Assembly (NCBI GenBank): GCA_035582835.1
Contig: JAYKAV010002792.1
Location: 422,003 to 486,002 of the forward strand
Length of the DNA: 64,000 bases
Source: Phoebastria nigripes
Lineage: Eukaryota; Chordata; Aves; Procellariiformes; Diomedeidae
Direction of reading: 5' to 3'
Positions 10,817 through 24,683 of this stretch are shown here, in pieces. Each line of letters opens with the position of its first letter. Position 1 is the stretch's first letter. The notes under the pieces were generated by a model. The model made no database searches. It was not told the origin of the DNA and worked only from the letters and a program-made list of their open reading frames with translations. The position numbers and the translations under genes were made by a program.

Positions 10817-13410
10817 GAATCACAGAATCACTGAGGTTGGAAGAGATTTTTGGGTATGGTCTAGTCCAATGTTCCTGCTCAAAGCAGGGTTAACTAGAGC
10901 TAGTTGCTAAGGGCTGTGTCTGGTTGGGTTTTGAATATCTCCAAGGATGGAGACTCCACAACCTCTCTGACCAACCTCTGCCAGCATTCCAAAACCCTCA
11001 TGGTAAAAAAGCTTTTTCTTATGTTTAAATGCAATTTCCTGTATTTCAATTTGTGTCCATTGACATTTGTCCTGTCACTGGGCATCACCAAGAAGAGTCT
11101 GACTTCCTCTTCTTCATTCCCTCCCATCAGATATATATATACACACACACCTGGAGAAGAATGCTGGAGCCTTCTTTTAATCATCTTTGTGGCCCTTTGC
11201 TGGACTCTCTCCAGTTATGTCCATGACTCTCTTGGACTGGGGAGCCCAGAAGTGGTCCCAGCACTCCCAATGTGGTCTCATTAGTGCTGAGTAGAGAGAA
11301 AAGATTACCTCCCTCGATCTGCTGGCAACNCTTTTCCTAATGGAGCTAAGGATATTTCTGACCTTCTTTGCTGAAAGGGTGCATTGTTGGCTCATGGTCA
11401 GCTCATGGTCAGGAAGGTCCCACTGCTACTTCTCTGCAAAGCTGCTTGACAACTGGTCAGCCTCCAACCTGTCCTGGTGCATGAGGTTATTCCTACCCAG
11501 GTGCAGGGCTTGGTGTTTCCCTTTGTTGAACTTCATGAGTTCCCTGTCATCCCATTTCACCACCCTGTTGAGGTCCCTCTGAATGGCAACATGACTCTCT
11601 GGTGTACCAGCCACTCCTCCCAGTTTTGCATCATCTGTGCAGTTGCTGAGGGTACGTTCTGCCCCATCATCCAGGTCATTAGTGAAACAGTTAAACATTG
11701 TCCCAGTATCAATCCCTGGGGTACACCACTAGTAACTGGCTCCCAGGTGGATTTTGTGCTTCTGATCCCAACCCTTTAAGCCCAACACCTCAGCCAGTTT
11801 TCAATCCCCCTCATTGTCCACTATCTAATCTGTACTTCCTGTAAGGCTTGCTAGTCCTAATGCAAACCTTCGTGGTTTTTGCTGAGGGTACACTCTGCCC
11901 CATCCTTTAGATCATTAATTGAACAGAATTGGACCCAATATTGACCCATTGGACACGCTGCTAGTTACTGCCCTCCAATTAGACTTTGTGCTACTAACCA
12001 CCAACACCCTCTCTCTGGGCCTGGCCATTCAGCTGGTTTTCTATCCGTCTCACTGTCTGCCCATCCAGTGCATACCTCATCAACTTCTCTATAAGAATCT
12101 TACAGGAGACAGTGTCAAAAACCTTTCTGAAGTCAAAGTACACAATATCCACTGCTCTGCCCTTATCTACCAAGCCAGTCATTTCATCGTAGAAGGTGAT
12201 CAGTAGGTTGGTCAAACGTGACTCCCCACTGATAGGTCCATACTGACTACTCCTGATGACCTTCTTGTTGTTCACGTGCCTGGAAATGGTTTCCAGCATT
12301 ACTTGCTCCATCACCTTCCAAGGGATCGAGGTGAGGCTCAGGGTTCTCTGGGTCTACCTTCTTGTTCTTCTTGAAGATAGGAGTGCCATTTGCTTTCTTC
12401 CAGTCCTCAGGCACCTTTCTCAATCACCGTGATTGTTCAAAGATCATCAAGTGGCCTTGCAATGACATCAACCAGGATGCACTTGTGGGTGAATCCCATC
12501 AGGGCCCATGGACTTATGTATGTTCAGTTTGTTTACGTACTCCCTGACCTGATCCTCTTCCACCAGTGGTATGTCTTTCTTGCTCCAGACTTTTTCCCTG
12601 GTCTCTGGGACCTGGGATTCCTGAAGGCTGGTCTTGCTAGTAAAGTCTGAGGTGAAGAAGGCATTCAGGAACTCAGCCTTTTCCATGTCCTGTGTCACTG
12701 GGTCCCCTGCCCCATTCAGCAGCAAGCCCACATTTTTACTAGCCTTCCTTTTGTCACCTATGTACTTACAGAAGCCCTTCTTGTTGCCTTTGACGTCCCT
12801 CGCCAGATTCAATTCCAGGTGGGCTTTTGGCTTTCTTAACTGCGAATCTGCATGCTTGGGCAGTGTCTCTATATTCTTCCCAAGTTACTTGTTCCTATTT
12901 CCACCTTCTGTAGGCTTCCCTTTTGTCCTTGCCAGGACCTCCTTGTTCATCCACACAGGCCTCGCGGCATTTTTGCCTGACTTCCTGCTCAATGGCATGG
13001 ACCACTCTTGAGCTTGGAGGTGGTGATCATTGAGTATTAACCAGCTTTCTTGGGCCTCTCTTTCCCCCAGGGCCTGATCCCATCTACCAAGCAGGTCTTT
13101 AAAGAGGCCAAAGTCTGCTTTCCTGAAATCCAGCATTGTGATCTTGCTTTATGCCCTCCTCCCAGCAAGGCAGCAACCATGCAACTGCATGCAGATCTTT
13201 AACTCATCATGTTTATTCCCCATGTTGTGTGCATTTGTGTACAGGCATGTCAGAGAGGCACCCCAGCATGCTGATTTCGCAGAAAGGGGTCTGGTTTTTT
13301 CCCCATAGTGATGCCTTGTAGGCCTTTTCTTGCTTACATGGCAATGCTGGAGGTCACCCTGCTTAAGCCCTGTTTTGCTGATTTTATTCATCACAAGCAT
13401 GTCACATTTC
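10817..13410 (-). mobile_element. CR1 LINE, long but decayed and rearranged copy, minus strand
   Basis: This is a non-LTR retrotransposon inserted in minus orientation. The plus strand begins GAATCACAGAATCACTGAGG, the complement of the CR1 3' end. Pieces of ORF2 follow in order on the minus strand: endonuclease start (13400-13149, CLYTNAHNMGNKHDELK); the link to reverse transcriptase (13136-12885, MLDFRKADFGLFKDLLG); early RT (12812-12468, ending in KSMGPDGIHP); RT core (12314-11994, AVDIVYFDFRKVFDTVS); the YADD-box area, here degraded to CTDDAKLGG (11698-11426); thumb (11395-11177); and C-terminus (to 10900, [13 protein letters not shown]). Stops and frameshifts separate these pieces, so it cannot be active. 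Most of the endonuclease is missing, about 190 bases are duplicated, and part of the C-terminus is lost (see findings). The 5' boundary is approximate. Confidence 0.92.
11131..11150. repeat. (TA)n(CA)n microsatellite inside the CR1
   Basis: A short TA run passes straight into a CA run. It sits where CR1 ORF2 normally continues towards its C-terminus, so it probably accompanies a small internal deletion. Confidence 0.7.
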
Positions 13411-16400
13411 TGAAGGGAGAGTTTATATCAGGACTTTTTTCCGCTGGTGTCTAGGCCCAAGTTGCTTTGGACAAGATGATTCCTTCTTACTCATTCCATT
13501 TACAAATCACAGTACTACTGTCTTTGACATCCTTTCTATCTTTGCATGAACTGTGTGCTCACTTCCAACCCTCCTTCAGACTCTTATCCAATTGCAATGC
13601 TCACGGTGAAGGATAGGCAAAAAAGTTTAGTAAAAATACAGACCACATACATAAACATGTTTTTTTAGTCTTTTCCATCTTTCAATTACTGTTTTCAATC
13701 CTTAACTGTGAACATCTCTAGAAAATGTCATATATGTATATCTGTATAATATCAAAGTACATNTTCTGTTATTTTACATGGTGTTAAACTACTGTGACTT
13801 TGACAGTGAGTCTGTGAGGATTGTATGATCTTCAAGCAATAGAAAACCAGATGCGAAGTCTATCCTCTGAAGTCTTGGAAAATTTTCTGGTATCTAATTC
13901 TGTAGAATAGCAGGAGTTTAATGCTTTAACATACCAGTGACAAAATAATTCACTCCACTCTTTTAGTTTGAGAGTGTTAAAATACAGATGTAGTAAACAG
14001 AGTCAGCATCTTTATGAAGCTCTGTATCAATACAAACCCTTTGCCTAGTTTGAGGAAAGGCAAGAGTGAATAAAATAGCCATAAATGTTCATTTAATGGT
14101 GTAGATATTTCCAGTATTTAAAAATTTTTCCTAGTAATTTTAGTTAATATCTTCCTATTTCTAGTTATATTTTTTGTAAAGTTCTTCTGATCATTAATAG
14201 TTTCCCTGTACATGGGGTTTTGTTGTTTGTTTGTTTGGTTGGTTTTTTTTTTAAATTTTTTTTTATTTTTAAGTACTTATCTATACCTATTTTTTAAGTG
14301 CAGGTTTATAAAATTGAGTGGTTACTGGGTAGAATGGGAATCGTTAGAGAGGAGAAATGGAGAGAAGAAAAAAATAAGAAAAAATGAAAGACATAAAGTG
14401 TGTGAAAGAATCAGATTTTGGAGTCTGAGATCAGAAAGCTCAGTAAAGCATGTAAATACCAGTAAATGTCAGCTGGCATTGGCTTATATTTGTGAATCTC
14501 ATATGATGAGCTCATCATCACAAATGTTTAATGTGTCTCTGGTGGCTTGGTGTCGCGAATGAGTGGTTTAGAGGCCTCTTAAAGAATCACCGTCAAAGGT
14601 ATTAACAGAAAGTGATTTTAATTGAGATTTATAAAGGTGCGACTTAACAGAATTTGATGGTAAGGTTCACTCTATTACTTACTACATGGATGAAACATAT
14701 AAGGAAAAATCAAGCGGCCTAGGAGGGGGGGAAAATGAACCACCGCACTTGGTCTTCACCTGAAGCTTTCTGATGTTTTACCTCCTTTATCCTTCCTTTC
14801 ATTTTTTGTAGACTTTTTGTTCATCATGTGGGATATTATGATATCTTACTCTGGGTGTAACATGAGTATCTGAGCTTTAAACTGCAACCACAGCACTCCT
14901 CTGCCTGCAAGCTACCCTGGTTTGTATCCCCCTGTAGCACATTTTGTCCTCTCTGATAATTACAGAGGACACGGAACTCTCTAATCCCTCCACCCTTGAT
15001 GTCTCATTTCTTTATCAAACTCAGTCACTTCTTGTGGTGTTGATTTGGCAATCACCTCTTGAAAATTCTCTTTATTCTTTTAATGCTGCTAAGTATTTGC
15101 CATGTTTTAATAGAACAGGCCCTCTGGCTGGGGAAAAGTTGCCAGTTAAAACTTGTAAGACTGATCCACTGTTTTATTATTATTTCTTTCAGCAGCTCTT
15201 CAATGTCTTTGATGTTACCCATGCATTTGCATTAAAAGCTGTCAGTGATTTATTTTAATAAAATCCAATCATCCTTTTTAGTTTCTTGTGAAAAATTCCA
15301 GTTTAATTGTGAATATAAGCTCATGGAAGGAAACACACCAGTCACTAATGGAATTGTGGCATTAATAGTGCCAGCAGCAGCAATGAGGGTTAACAAATAT
15401 CTAATGCTGTGCAGACTTAACTTCAGTAACTTGTGCACAACTATTTGGGTCCAAAGAGAAAAGCAGCTGTTTTCAAGGAGCTTCGCTAGGCTAATGATAA
15501 AATATCATGTTTCTCACACAGTTCAGTATCTCCGCATGGTTCTTGTGCTTGTGCAGACATGGGAAAAGAAATGACATTTCCAGGAGGTGGCCTCTTCTTC
15601 TTTCTAGGTTGTTTTTGTTGAACCTGATCTCTTACAACTTCAGTTTTTCTGTAGTTTCACAAGGAACAAAAATAGGAGCTTCAGTCTCCTGAACCATTAA
15701 ATCATCATGGTCTCAGCTGTGTATTTTTAAAGCAAGCTTCCTCTCCTCCAGCAAATCCTTGATTTCCCCATACTGCTAACAGCAGGAGGCTATGCTTCCA
15801 CTACTATCAGCTTTTCTTTACCTGAAATATAGGATTGGTTTCTTGGTACTACTGAAAATTTCCTATTGGTGCAATCAAAGAGAAAGGAAGTGGTGAGTAT
15901 CTCTCTGTTGCCTTAAATTTGGGCTGGTGTGGACCTGAATAGCATTATAAAGTTATTTACACCAGCCAATTGCCTTTCCAGATTGGTTGTGCTACCTATA
16001 AATTAAAGTAATCTGGTTGGCTTAATGCCAAAAAAGGCTGGTTATAAGCAGCAGTGAGATGACACCAGTTTTATTTGGGACACTTTAATAACTGAGAGTT
16101 GAGAACGTTCAGTGATTGTCACATATCCCAGCTGAGACCCATTTGTGTCCCCATTTGAACACAGCAGGGATAAGCTGAGAAGCCCATCAGGCCTGAAGTA
16201 CCAAATATATGTGTAATGTCAATCTGTTATGTCTCAGTGGTACAGATGACTCCCCCCTCCTTTGTACCCCCACTGTTGTTTAGTTTTTGCAAAAAATCTT
16301 GCAGTGGACCTCAGCATTTTTTCATTAGCTCCTCTCCCCTGAAACCAACATACAACCTGATAACTAATTTGTACAAAAAGTCTCTATTCTTATTTCAAGA

Positions 16401-16770
16401 TATCAATAAAGTCTCAAAATGGAAAAGAATACTTAATGACTGTCACTCAGGAAGTACACTAATGATGGGCCCAGGAATGGCCTTCAGCATCACAGGAAAA
16501 AAGAAGTGTGGGAAAAGAGACCTTAATTAAGCATTTACAGGGAACCTGACCCACAAGACCTATTTTAATAATTTTAATTGACTGATCTCTGATCTGTTAA
16601 AATTATCAATTATAAAAGAAAAAGCCCCAAATACAACACAGTAGAAAGCATCAAAGAAGAGAAAATACTGACTTTCATTTCATATCTGGTTAAGATAATA
16701 CCCTCCTTCTTTATCAGGTTTGTAATGGGGTTGGTCCACCTTATTGTCTATCCATCATATAATTTTATAT
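13411..16770. other. Unique AT-rich non-coding DNA
   Basis: A T/G-rich low-complexity stretch lies at about 14217-14272, with TTTG units and T runs. No other repeat is recognised. Open frames up to about 116 codons (14212-14562, partly from the T-rich stretch) have no domain. No gene can be supported. Confidence 0.55.
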
Positions 16771-16915
16771 AGAATCATAGCATGGTTTGGGTTGGAAGGG
16801 ACCTTTAAAGGTTATCTAGTCCAACCCCCCTGCAATGAGCAGGGACAACTTCAACTAGATCAGGTTGCTCAGAGTCCTGTCCGACCTGACCTTGAATATA
16901 CCCTCATCTATCTCA
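16771..16915 (-). mobile_element. CR1 LINE 3'-end fragment, minus strand
   Basis: The plus strand starts AGAATCATAGCATGGTTTGG, then GGTTGGAAGGGACC, the complement of a CR1 3' tail. Only about 145 bases remain, so this is a heavily 5'-truncated insertion with no usable coding part. The right boundary is uncertain because the match fades after about 16895. Its sequence differs from the other CR1 copies here, so it belongs to another subfamily. Confidence 0.85.
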
Positions 16916-19900
16916 TTGCATAATTAAAAAACTAAGGGTACCGTTCAACATCTATCCTGTATTCCTTCAGCTAAATTATCTTTTCTACCTTACCAGTTTC
17001 TCTCTTCTTATCCCTATTTTTGCTACTTCCTGTGTTCATACAGTTCTGGTTGCCTTTGCATCAATACCTCTGCAGGAATTTTTAAATGTTAGTTATGGAT
17101 GATGATATGCAAAATGTTATTTAGGTTTGCTCCTTTCTTCCATTCCAATGATAAGCACTTTTTACAGAGCTGACCACAGATGGATGATGCTTAATATCAG
17201 TTTAGTGAAAGGATCCTGTTGAAAAGATTCATTAAACATTTCATGAAGTCTGGTTTCCTTATTAAACATTGCCAAGAACTTCATCAGTGATTTGACTGGT
17301 GGCACATGTCAAACCAAGCTCCTGGGAATACATATGGAATACAGAGTTCAAAGATTCAGGGTTTCAAGACAACAAATTTGATCCATGTTTTTAAGATGTC
17401 AGGATATACATCTGCCCTTTAGCTGAAAACTAACAACAGAAACCTTCCTTTGTGTTTATAGCGGTAGTGTAAAAATCTTTGCTAACTAAATGATGAAGTA
17501 CATACAAGTAGCTTTGTACTTGATAATCACTAGTCGCATCCAAAGCATTTTCTCAAATTGTAGGCCTTTTTCAGGGTCAGTATGACTTCAAAATGGCATA
17601 AAATCTCAGTGAGGAAATACTCTCAGAAAATGAATTTTCAAAACTCTGAATAGCTTTATTGGCCTTTTTCTTCGTTCTCAGCTAAACTTTGTTTTGTAAC
17701 AAAATTACATCATTGCAAATCTTGCAGCCCTGTTCTGTTAGCCACAGCACAGAAAACCTGTAGAGATGCGGTGGGGGAGCAACTGACTTTTGGGTGCCGC
17801 TGTGAGCCTTTACATTCACGCCAGCGTTCCCACAGCCCACCCAGGAATGACTGCTCTGAACCCAGGGATATTCCTGACTTCTGCAGCCTTGCCTGATGTA
17901 GGCAAAATATACCAGTAGAGGTTTAAAAGTAACTGTTTTTAGAAAATAAAAATGTTATTTATTGGTAGGTGGGTTTAAGCAGAACTTCTCACAATACGCA
18001 TCAGGTTATGGTATCGTTCTAAAGACTGGCTGTGGTCCAGCTTTATATTTGTTGTAATACTTGCTTAATCTTAGGAATGCCTACTTCTTATGGTGCCAAC
18101 ATACAATATTTCCTATAAGAACTTTAAATAGTCATGTGAAAATCATAAATTTGTTAAATTAATTGAATTATTTATGGCAAAGCAATTAAAGAACAGACAC
18201 TTAGCATATCTTAGTGCCAGAATAAGTAGATTAAAGGAGACACTGTAAATGAACAAAATAGAGGTAACTATGCATTGTGTAGTAAAAAAGATTAGATATG
18301 TCTCAGACATCAAGCACATAACAATTTCAGTTGTTTAGAATAGGCATTGCTAACTTTATTGCACAGATTTCTCCAAAATGTTACCCAGTCATTACAGGTA
18401 AAAGTTCTTAGTGGAAAAACCCTTGCTCATTGGATTGTTAACTTTCAATTAAATAGTTTGGTGATGTAGACATTTCACATATTCTTCAGTGATCCACATA
18501 TTCTGGGCTATAAAGGAATTGAATTTTGCCTGTGTTAATGCATGTGGTGGAAGCAAAATGGAAATTGGCATTTGGCCTTCAACATTTTGCTTATAAAGCA
18601 AAGGAAAAGACACTCAGTTAACACAATCTGAAAATGAAGCAGAAATCTTTCCAAATGCTTTGGAAAATAATTACTGTTTTTAAGAAGGAAAAATGGATAT
18701 AACATTAAGAAGTATCTATTTTTCCTCCACCAGAAAATGATACAAATATTCATATTTCCTTTAATAATACAGCCAGAAACATAACTTTGTGATGAAACTA
18801 TTGTGCAGTTTAGNGTTATGTTTTGGTCGTGCTTTAGTGGTGCCAACCTTGGACCACATATAGGATGGGAAAAAACAATGTCCCTTCCACCTGTTCTGCA
18901 GGACAGATTGCATGTTGCTGTGTTTCAGGTGTTCTCTCTCTTTCCTCCTGGTGTCATCTCTCTTTCACAACAGAAGTCTGAGCTCTCAGAAAATTATTTT
19001 GCATTGTAAGTCCTTTATGTTGTCTAATGGAGGTGACCTATTTTTCAGCACTTTAGACTGCGTTTTCTTCTTCTCTCACTTCATTGTAAATGCTTCTTAC
19101 TGTACACCGATAATGATTTAAATCCACTGTGAGAAGTTTAAAACTTCAGACTCAGTGCTAAGTGTGAGTATTTTTATTTGCCTCATCACAGTTTTTCCTC
19201 ACAGAGGCAGGTGTTACAATGCCTGAGAAGACAAGGAATCCGTAAAAAGTCTCTGGTATTCTTTCAGTGAAATAAAAAGAACATAATATAAAATGAATAA
19301 TCAAAATTAGCAGGAAATAAAATGGGTGAGTCATGAAGAAAACCTGTGATTAAAAAAAACCATAATTAATTAACATTTGGAAGATTGAGATTATTAATAT
19401 AAATGCTGTTTCAAATATCAAAGCCAAATAAGCACCAGGTACCTCAGTGAATACTTGACTTACACACATCATCAGTCTGTTGAAAATAACAAACACACAC
19501 TTCAGAATTAGTAGCATAGTGAGTGTTGAAGGAATGGCTAAAAATAACTAGTGGGATTATGTCCAATGAACACTAAAATTTGCTCCCTGTGATCAGCTGG
19601 TTGAAACTGGCTCACCAGTGGTGTTATAGTCATTGCTTTGGTTGCAGATGAAGGGCTGATGTTTGGCTTTAGTGGTTAAAATGCAGTCAACACAGCAGCA
19701 TCACGTTCTGACATTTCTGATGAAATGTGTTATGAAAAATCCCATTAGCTGTAGTGCTTAAAATGACTTTAAGCACCATTGCTTCTGTGCCATTATATGC
19801 TGCTACAAGTGTGACAGGCAGTGACCCACCTTTGCATGCTTCTCTGATTGATGTATTTGTAACTCTGTTCTGTATGACTGTGCTCACTTGTGATTTTCTA

Positions 19901-22900
19901 CCTCCTGAAGGATGTTCAGATGCATGTCCTAATGTGAATGTCTGAATCAGCAGCAGATGAGATATAATTTAAATAGCAATGGTGGTATGGAACACTATGC
20001 ATTGAAAGAAGTCACAGTCGTAAGCAACACTTGAGCATCACACTTAAAATACCTAAGCAAGCTGTGAAGGAAAAAAATGTGTTGTATTATTTTCTCCCCA
20101 GGTTGCTTCTGAAGATGCTGAAAGGAGCTACTTTTCTAACAGGAAGGAATAACATTTCTTTCCTCGAAAAAGAGAGTATGTAGTAAAAGCATTTAATCAC
20201 TGCATTGACTTGAAATTGATTTGGAGATAAAATGACATTTGAATGAATCAAACTATTACCTGATCCAGCATCTAAACCAAGATACTTCCCTTAACTGGAA
20301 TGGTGGAAGCATTTTTTCCCATTATCGTGAGAAAAGGCTTATCAAAAGAGTTGTCAGAACTGAGAGGTCTTTCTTCATATGAATATGTACATGTGCTGTG
20401 ATCCAGTCGGTAGAGAAGTATTCTGTGCCAAAAGTACAGGTGATTCTCTACCAGCAATAGCATTTCTGCAACTTCTGATTGACACATCTTTGAAATGTAA
20501 CAGCAGGTAGTCTCATAAATCTTTGCTACGTAGAACTAATTTTGTGTCAAATGATCTAGTCTGTTTAGTTTTATCTTTTCTCCTACACATTTTTAGTGAT
20601 TTCTAAAAATATAATACAGCACCCATCTGACTCTCCTTTGTGGAAACCCACTGGACTGAATTATACTTATCAGTACCTTAGAAATCATGTTGACTTCAGA
20701 ATTCGACCAATAATGTCCCAAGAAAATGTAATTTTCATAGATGAGGAAAAAAGAAGCAGAAAACAAATGGTATTATTTGCCGTATTTCTATTTGGAAAGT
20801 CACAGATCTCTGGGAATTTATCCAGTACATCTATACAGACACCAAGTACCAACTGCAGTAGACCAGAATTATGACTCTTACAGAATTAGCCTGGTCAGAA
20901 ATTTTTCTAGGGTAGGAAAAAGAGCATTTTGAAAGAAAATAACCAGCTGTTATGAGTGATTTTGAACTGACCATAATTCTTTTTCTCTCTCATATTGTTA
21001 TTCTCATTTATCTGTTGCTGTCTTTTTTCCCAGCAGAAAAAAAAATCCCTCTGAACAAAGCTTTCTAAAGGGTCATTCCAACTATGAAGAGATGGAGGTG
21101 AAAGCACTTGAGCCCTGCCTGTATGGTAATGGTTTCACCAAACTGCATGCAGGAGTGCAATCCTGCTGGGATCATCACTGGGATTCAGGTATAACTGTAA
21201 CTAATGAGGCATAATCTCTGTTACTTTTAAACTCTTTTAAGTTTAGACAATCCACCATTTTGGCTAGATTTCTGTTAGCTTTTGGAAGCAATGAGAAAAA
21301 ACAGAAGCGACAGATGACACATTTTGCTTCTGACTGCTTAGTGGCACGGCAGAGGTTTCAGTGAAAGTTTGACTACTCAAACCATGCTCACCTTGCTCAG
21401 TGCTATTATAATGATCATTCCCTCTTATTTCTAGGGTACCCTGGGCCCGTGTGTTCACACTTCTGTGTTCAGCGAGTCTTTGTTTTACTAATGATAGAAA
21501 TATGTTTTTATTAATAATCTCACACAGAGCATACAGTTGCATACTTCAGCTTAGAGAAATGACAGTGACATTAAATAACATTTATTCTGTACAGTCTTGT
21601 AACACACAGATGTGAAAAAAAAATTCTCCATCCATTTTTATGTATCTTAACTCTTTTCTGTGGTGGGTGAAATATAAAATAGTGCCATTTAGTCTATCTC
21701 CTGGGAAAGGTCAAGACTTAGAATAGGGTCAGGATTCCACCTCATGCACTAGACCTCTGGAATCCACTGTATGCCTGTGCAACTGTGCTGATACAGAAAA
21801 TAATCAGATCTAATTTGGAATTTTGACAATATTTCTCTTCAAATATGCTGAATTTTTTGAATATTTTTTTTTCTTGTAATATTGCCAGGTTATTAAGCAT
21901 TTCTTCCAGATTTTTCAGATCTGAGATTGAATTTCTGTTCAGACATGAGAGCTAGCCACTGCAAAGTAGCTAGTTATGTAGTAGTTAAGCCAGTAGTGGG
22001 AATAAATAATGCTTTAGTCAGAGCAAGATTTTGAATCACCTGTTATATTGCAAATTAATGTCCTTACAGATGTATAAGAAACCACAACACATTCCTGTTT
22101 CTTTGTTTACTTTTTTCCCCTAAAAATAATTGCTTGTCAGATTTTGAACTTGTTTGGCATCAGATTGAAAAAAATTTCCAAAGTGTTCTACTCTGTTTTG
22201 CTATAACATAAAGCAGAAATAAACAAAAATCATTGTCTTATCACTGTGATAAGTTTAAACGAATTGGGCCCATGCCAGAGCATGCAAGAACTCACTTGCT
22301 TCAGCTGACTCCGCAGCACAGGATGTGAGTTTTCACAGGGGAGCGGTGGCAAGAAGCAGGGACTGCAACTCCATAAATTGTCTTATCAAGAATCTTTTGA
22401 GATCTTCCACACAGTCTCAGAGCTCAGTCACCTACACACGTTTTCAGTGTGAAGTTGCAATTAATATAAGCATCTCCTTTTCTGGCAGTCCATTGACTAA
22501 CAAAGAGAAGCAGACAGCTTTTGTCAGGAAATATCACCATGTGTCTAACCTTCTTCAGACAGAAGTTATCTATAAGGCCCATGCTTGATCATTTTCCTTA
22601 GCAGAACCTGTTGGGGGTGAAGAAATGTCCTTTTACAGTGGTCTCCTTTCTTTGCTAGAGCATGTATCACTGGGGTGAATACCAGTTTTGAAAAGGTCAG
22701 TGAAAAGGAATGTGTTTCTTTATGTTCATTGTGAAAATATATGTAAAATACAGATTGCACAGACAACATTTCTAGTGGTTTGGGGAATACAGAGATGCCT
22801 TTGATAGTTTTTCCCATGTTCAACCAGCTTCTCGTGACCAATGGGTTTTGCATCTGATCTTTTGACGACTTCCTGGGTTGCTGTCAATCCCTTTTTGAGA

Positions 22901-24683
22901 ATGCTCAGTTCTTAAGCAAACCAACATACATAGTTAGCAAATCTGTGTAGCAGATGAAATTCACCTCAGGAGACAATGAGTATTTACTATTACGTCTGAC
23001 ATCTTCAAGGCTTTACAAGGGAAGCGGACATCCATACCTCATTAATAGTTCTGGCAATCAACACTGGCACTTATAAACTAAAGCTTTATAGTTTCAGTTA
23101 TAAGCTAAATAGTCTTTTAAGAGTTTAGTATCTTTGTCATGCTGTGCAATGTATTACTTTTTTTGGTCATTTGGTGAATAAACTCACCATACTCAGCTGC
23201 AGAAGTCTCCAGAGGAAACTGCAAGACGAACTTCCTCTTTAAGCATCTTCCTGGAAAAAGCAGTAGTTTGAGGGAAAATCACACAACAAAGATTACAAAT
23301 ACTTACTCATAATAAATGTAACAGGACTGGACTTGTATTTACACTCAGCTTAATTATGAAAAATTTAAGATGACTGGAAAAGTTGCATGAATGAGCAAGA
23401 ATGGTGCAATGTGTACCAAAATTATGAGTCATATTTGAAGAGCTAGACTCCTCACCTTTAAGTTTAAATAAACCTAAAAATATGTTCTAGAAAGTGAAGC
23501 ATATAGAGTGATTTCAGGATGCTTCTTCAGTTTTGGGAATTATGATATACTGGACTTCACAAGTTTGTTATTTCACATAATGTATTACTTTTATCTTTAA
23601 AAATATATGTCATACTAAACAAAAATGTTGTAAAATATTTGTAGAATCTGGTATGTATATTTTAAAAGGATAAACATATTATCCAGATGGATTGCTTGGA
23701 TGCATTTTCTATTACAGTTAAGTAATCATAACTGTGACATTTCCTCTTTGTCCTGTAACAGCAGTGTAAATACTGAGTTTCATAAACTTGTCCTTATTAT
23801 AAGCCTTCGTATATACTCTTACTCTAAGTTATTCAGGGGTTGATACAACATGACACTATGTAGAATTTGTGTTTTTTGAGGATATTGCACTGGTTTACAT
23901 GTGTAATAAATGTGACAACAAAGTGAGGAATGATGGAGAAATTTACTTTTTCAAACAGGCATTTTATCTGTTCTATAAAACTTTACTGTTGAAAACAACT
24001 ATGAATAGTGTCTGGTTTTGGTGCTCTTGGTGTTTCACTCCAAACAGCCTCTAGGAAGATTGTGGCTAACCTACCTTATATTGTGCATGAAGCAGCAGTC
24101 TTCAGATCAGTGCAATTTGAGAAGTGCTGTTGACGTCTGTGGGTGTAGCAATGGGCAAAACTCATGGGTTCCTCCTCACTTACATACCAAAACTGCTTGT
24201 CTTAATGGAGACGAGCAGGTGCCTGAATTCCGCTAGCACTAGTGGATCTCACCATTGCACTAGGGTGACAAACACTGCCTGTGGTAACTGACAGCAGGGC
24301 TTTTCAAAAGAGGCCATGCATAGCTCTGGGATGTCCTATATAGCTCTATTTCCTTTCTCTCTCCTGAAATGAGTGCCTAATTTACATTTCTGTACCNATT
24401 TGCGCTAGTAATTAAGGGCAAAGTGTGTGTAGTAAAAGCAGCAATAGCAGGAAAACAGACAGTGTGGACCAGCAAAACATCAGAAAAGGGACTCAGTGGA
24501 GATTTTCAGGGAGGCTGTTCAGTTTGTTTGGTTTTTTTTTTTTTTTAATTCTGTGCACCCAGTGGAGGATGAATTAGTTTTGTTTTTTTTTTCTTTTTTT
24601 TTTTCTTCCTGTGGCAGAGACATCCGACTCCCTTTGAAAATCTGAGTATATTTTCCATTTGTTTGCTGTTTTGCTCACGTCAG
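16916..24683. other. Unique AT-rich non-coding DNA
   Basis: No mobile element or RNA gene is recognised in nearly 7.8 kb. A somewhat GC-richer patch lies at about 17750-17890. T-rich runs lie at about 24532-24546 and 24580-24603, and TGGCAG at 24612-24617 would be a good splice acceptor. Open frames are at most about 104 codons and look like chance. Confidence 0.5.

Noticed and set aside
11994..12314. Reverse transcriptase frame as evidence of an active CR1
   Set aside because: The element has stops, frameshifts, an altered catalytic box, a missing endonuclease and an internal duplication, so it is dead.
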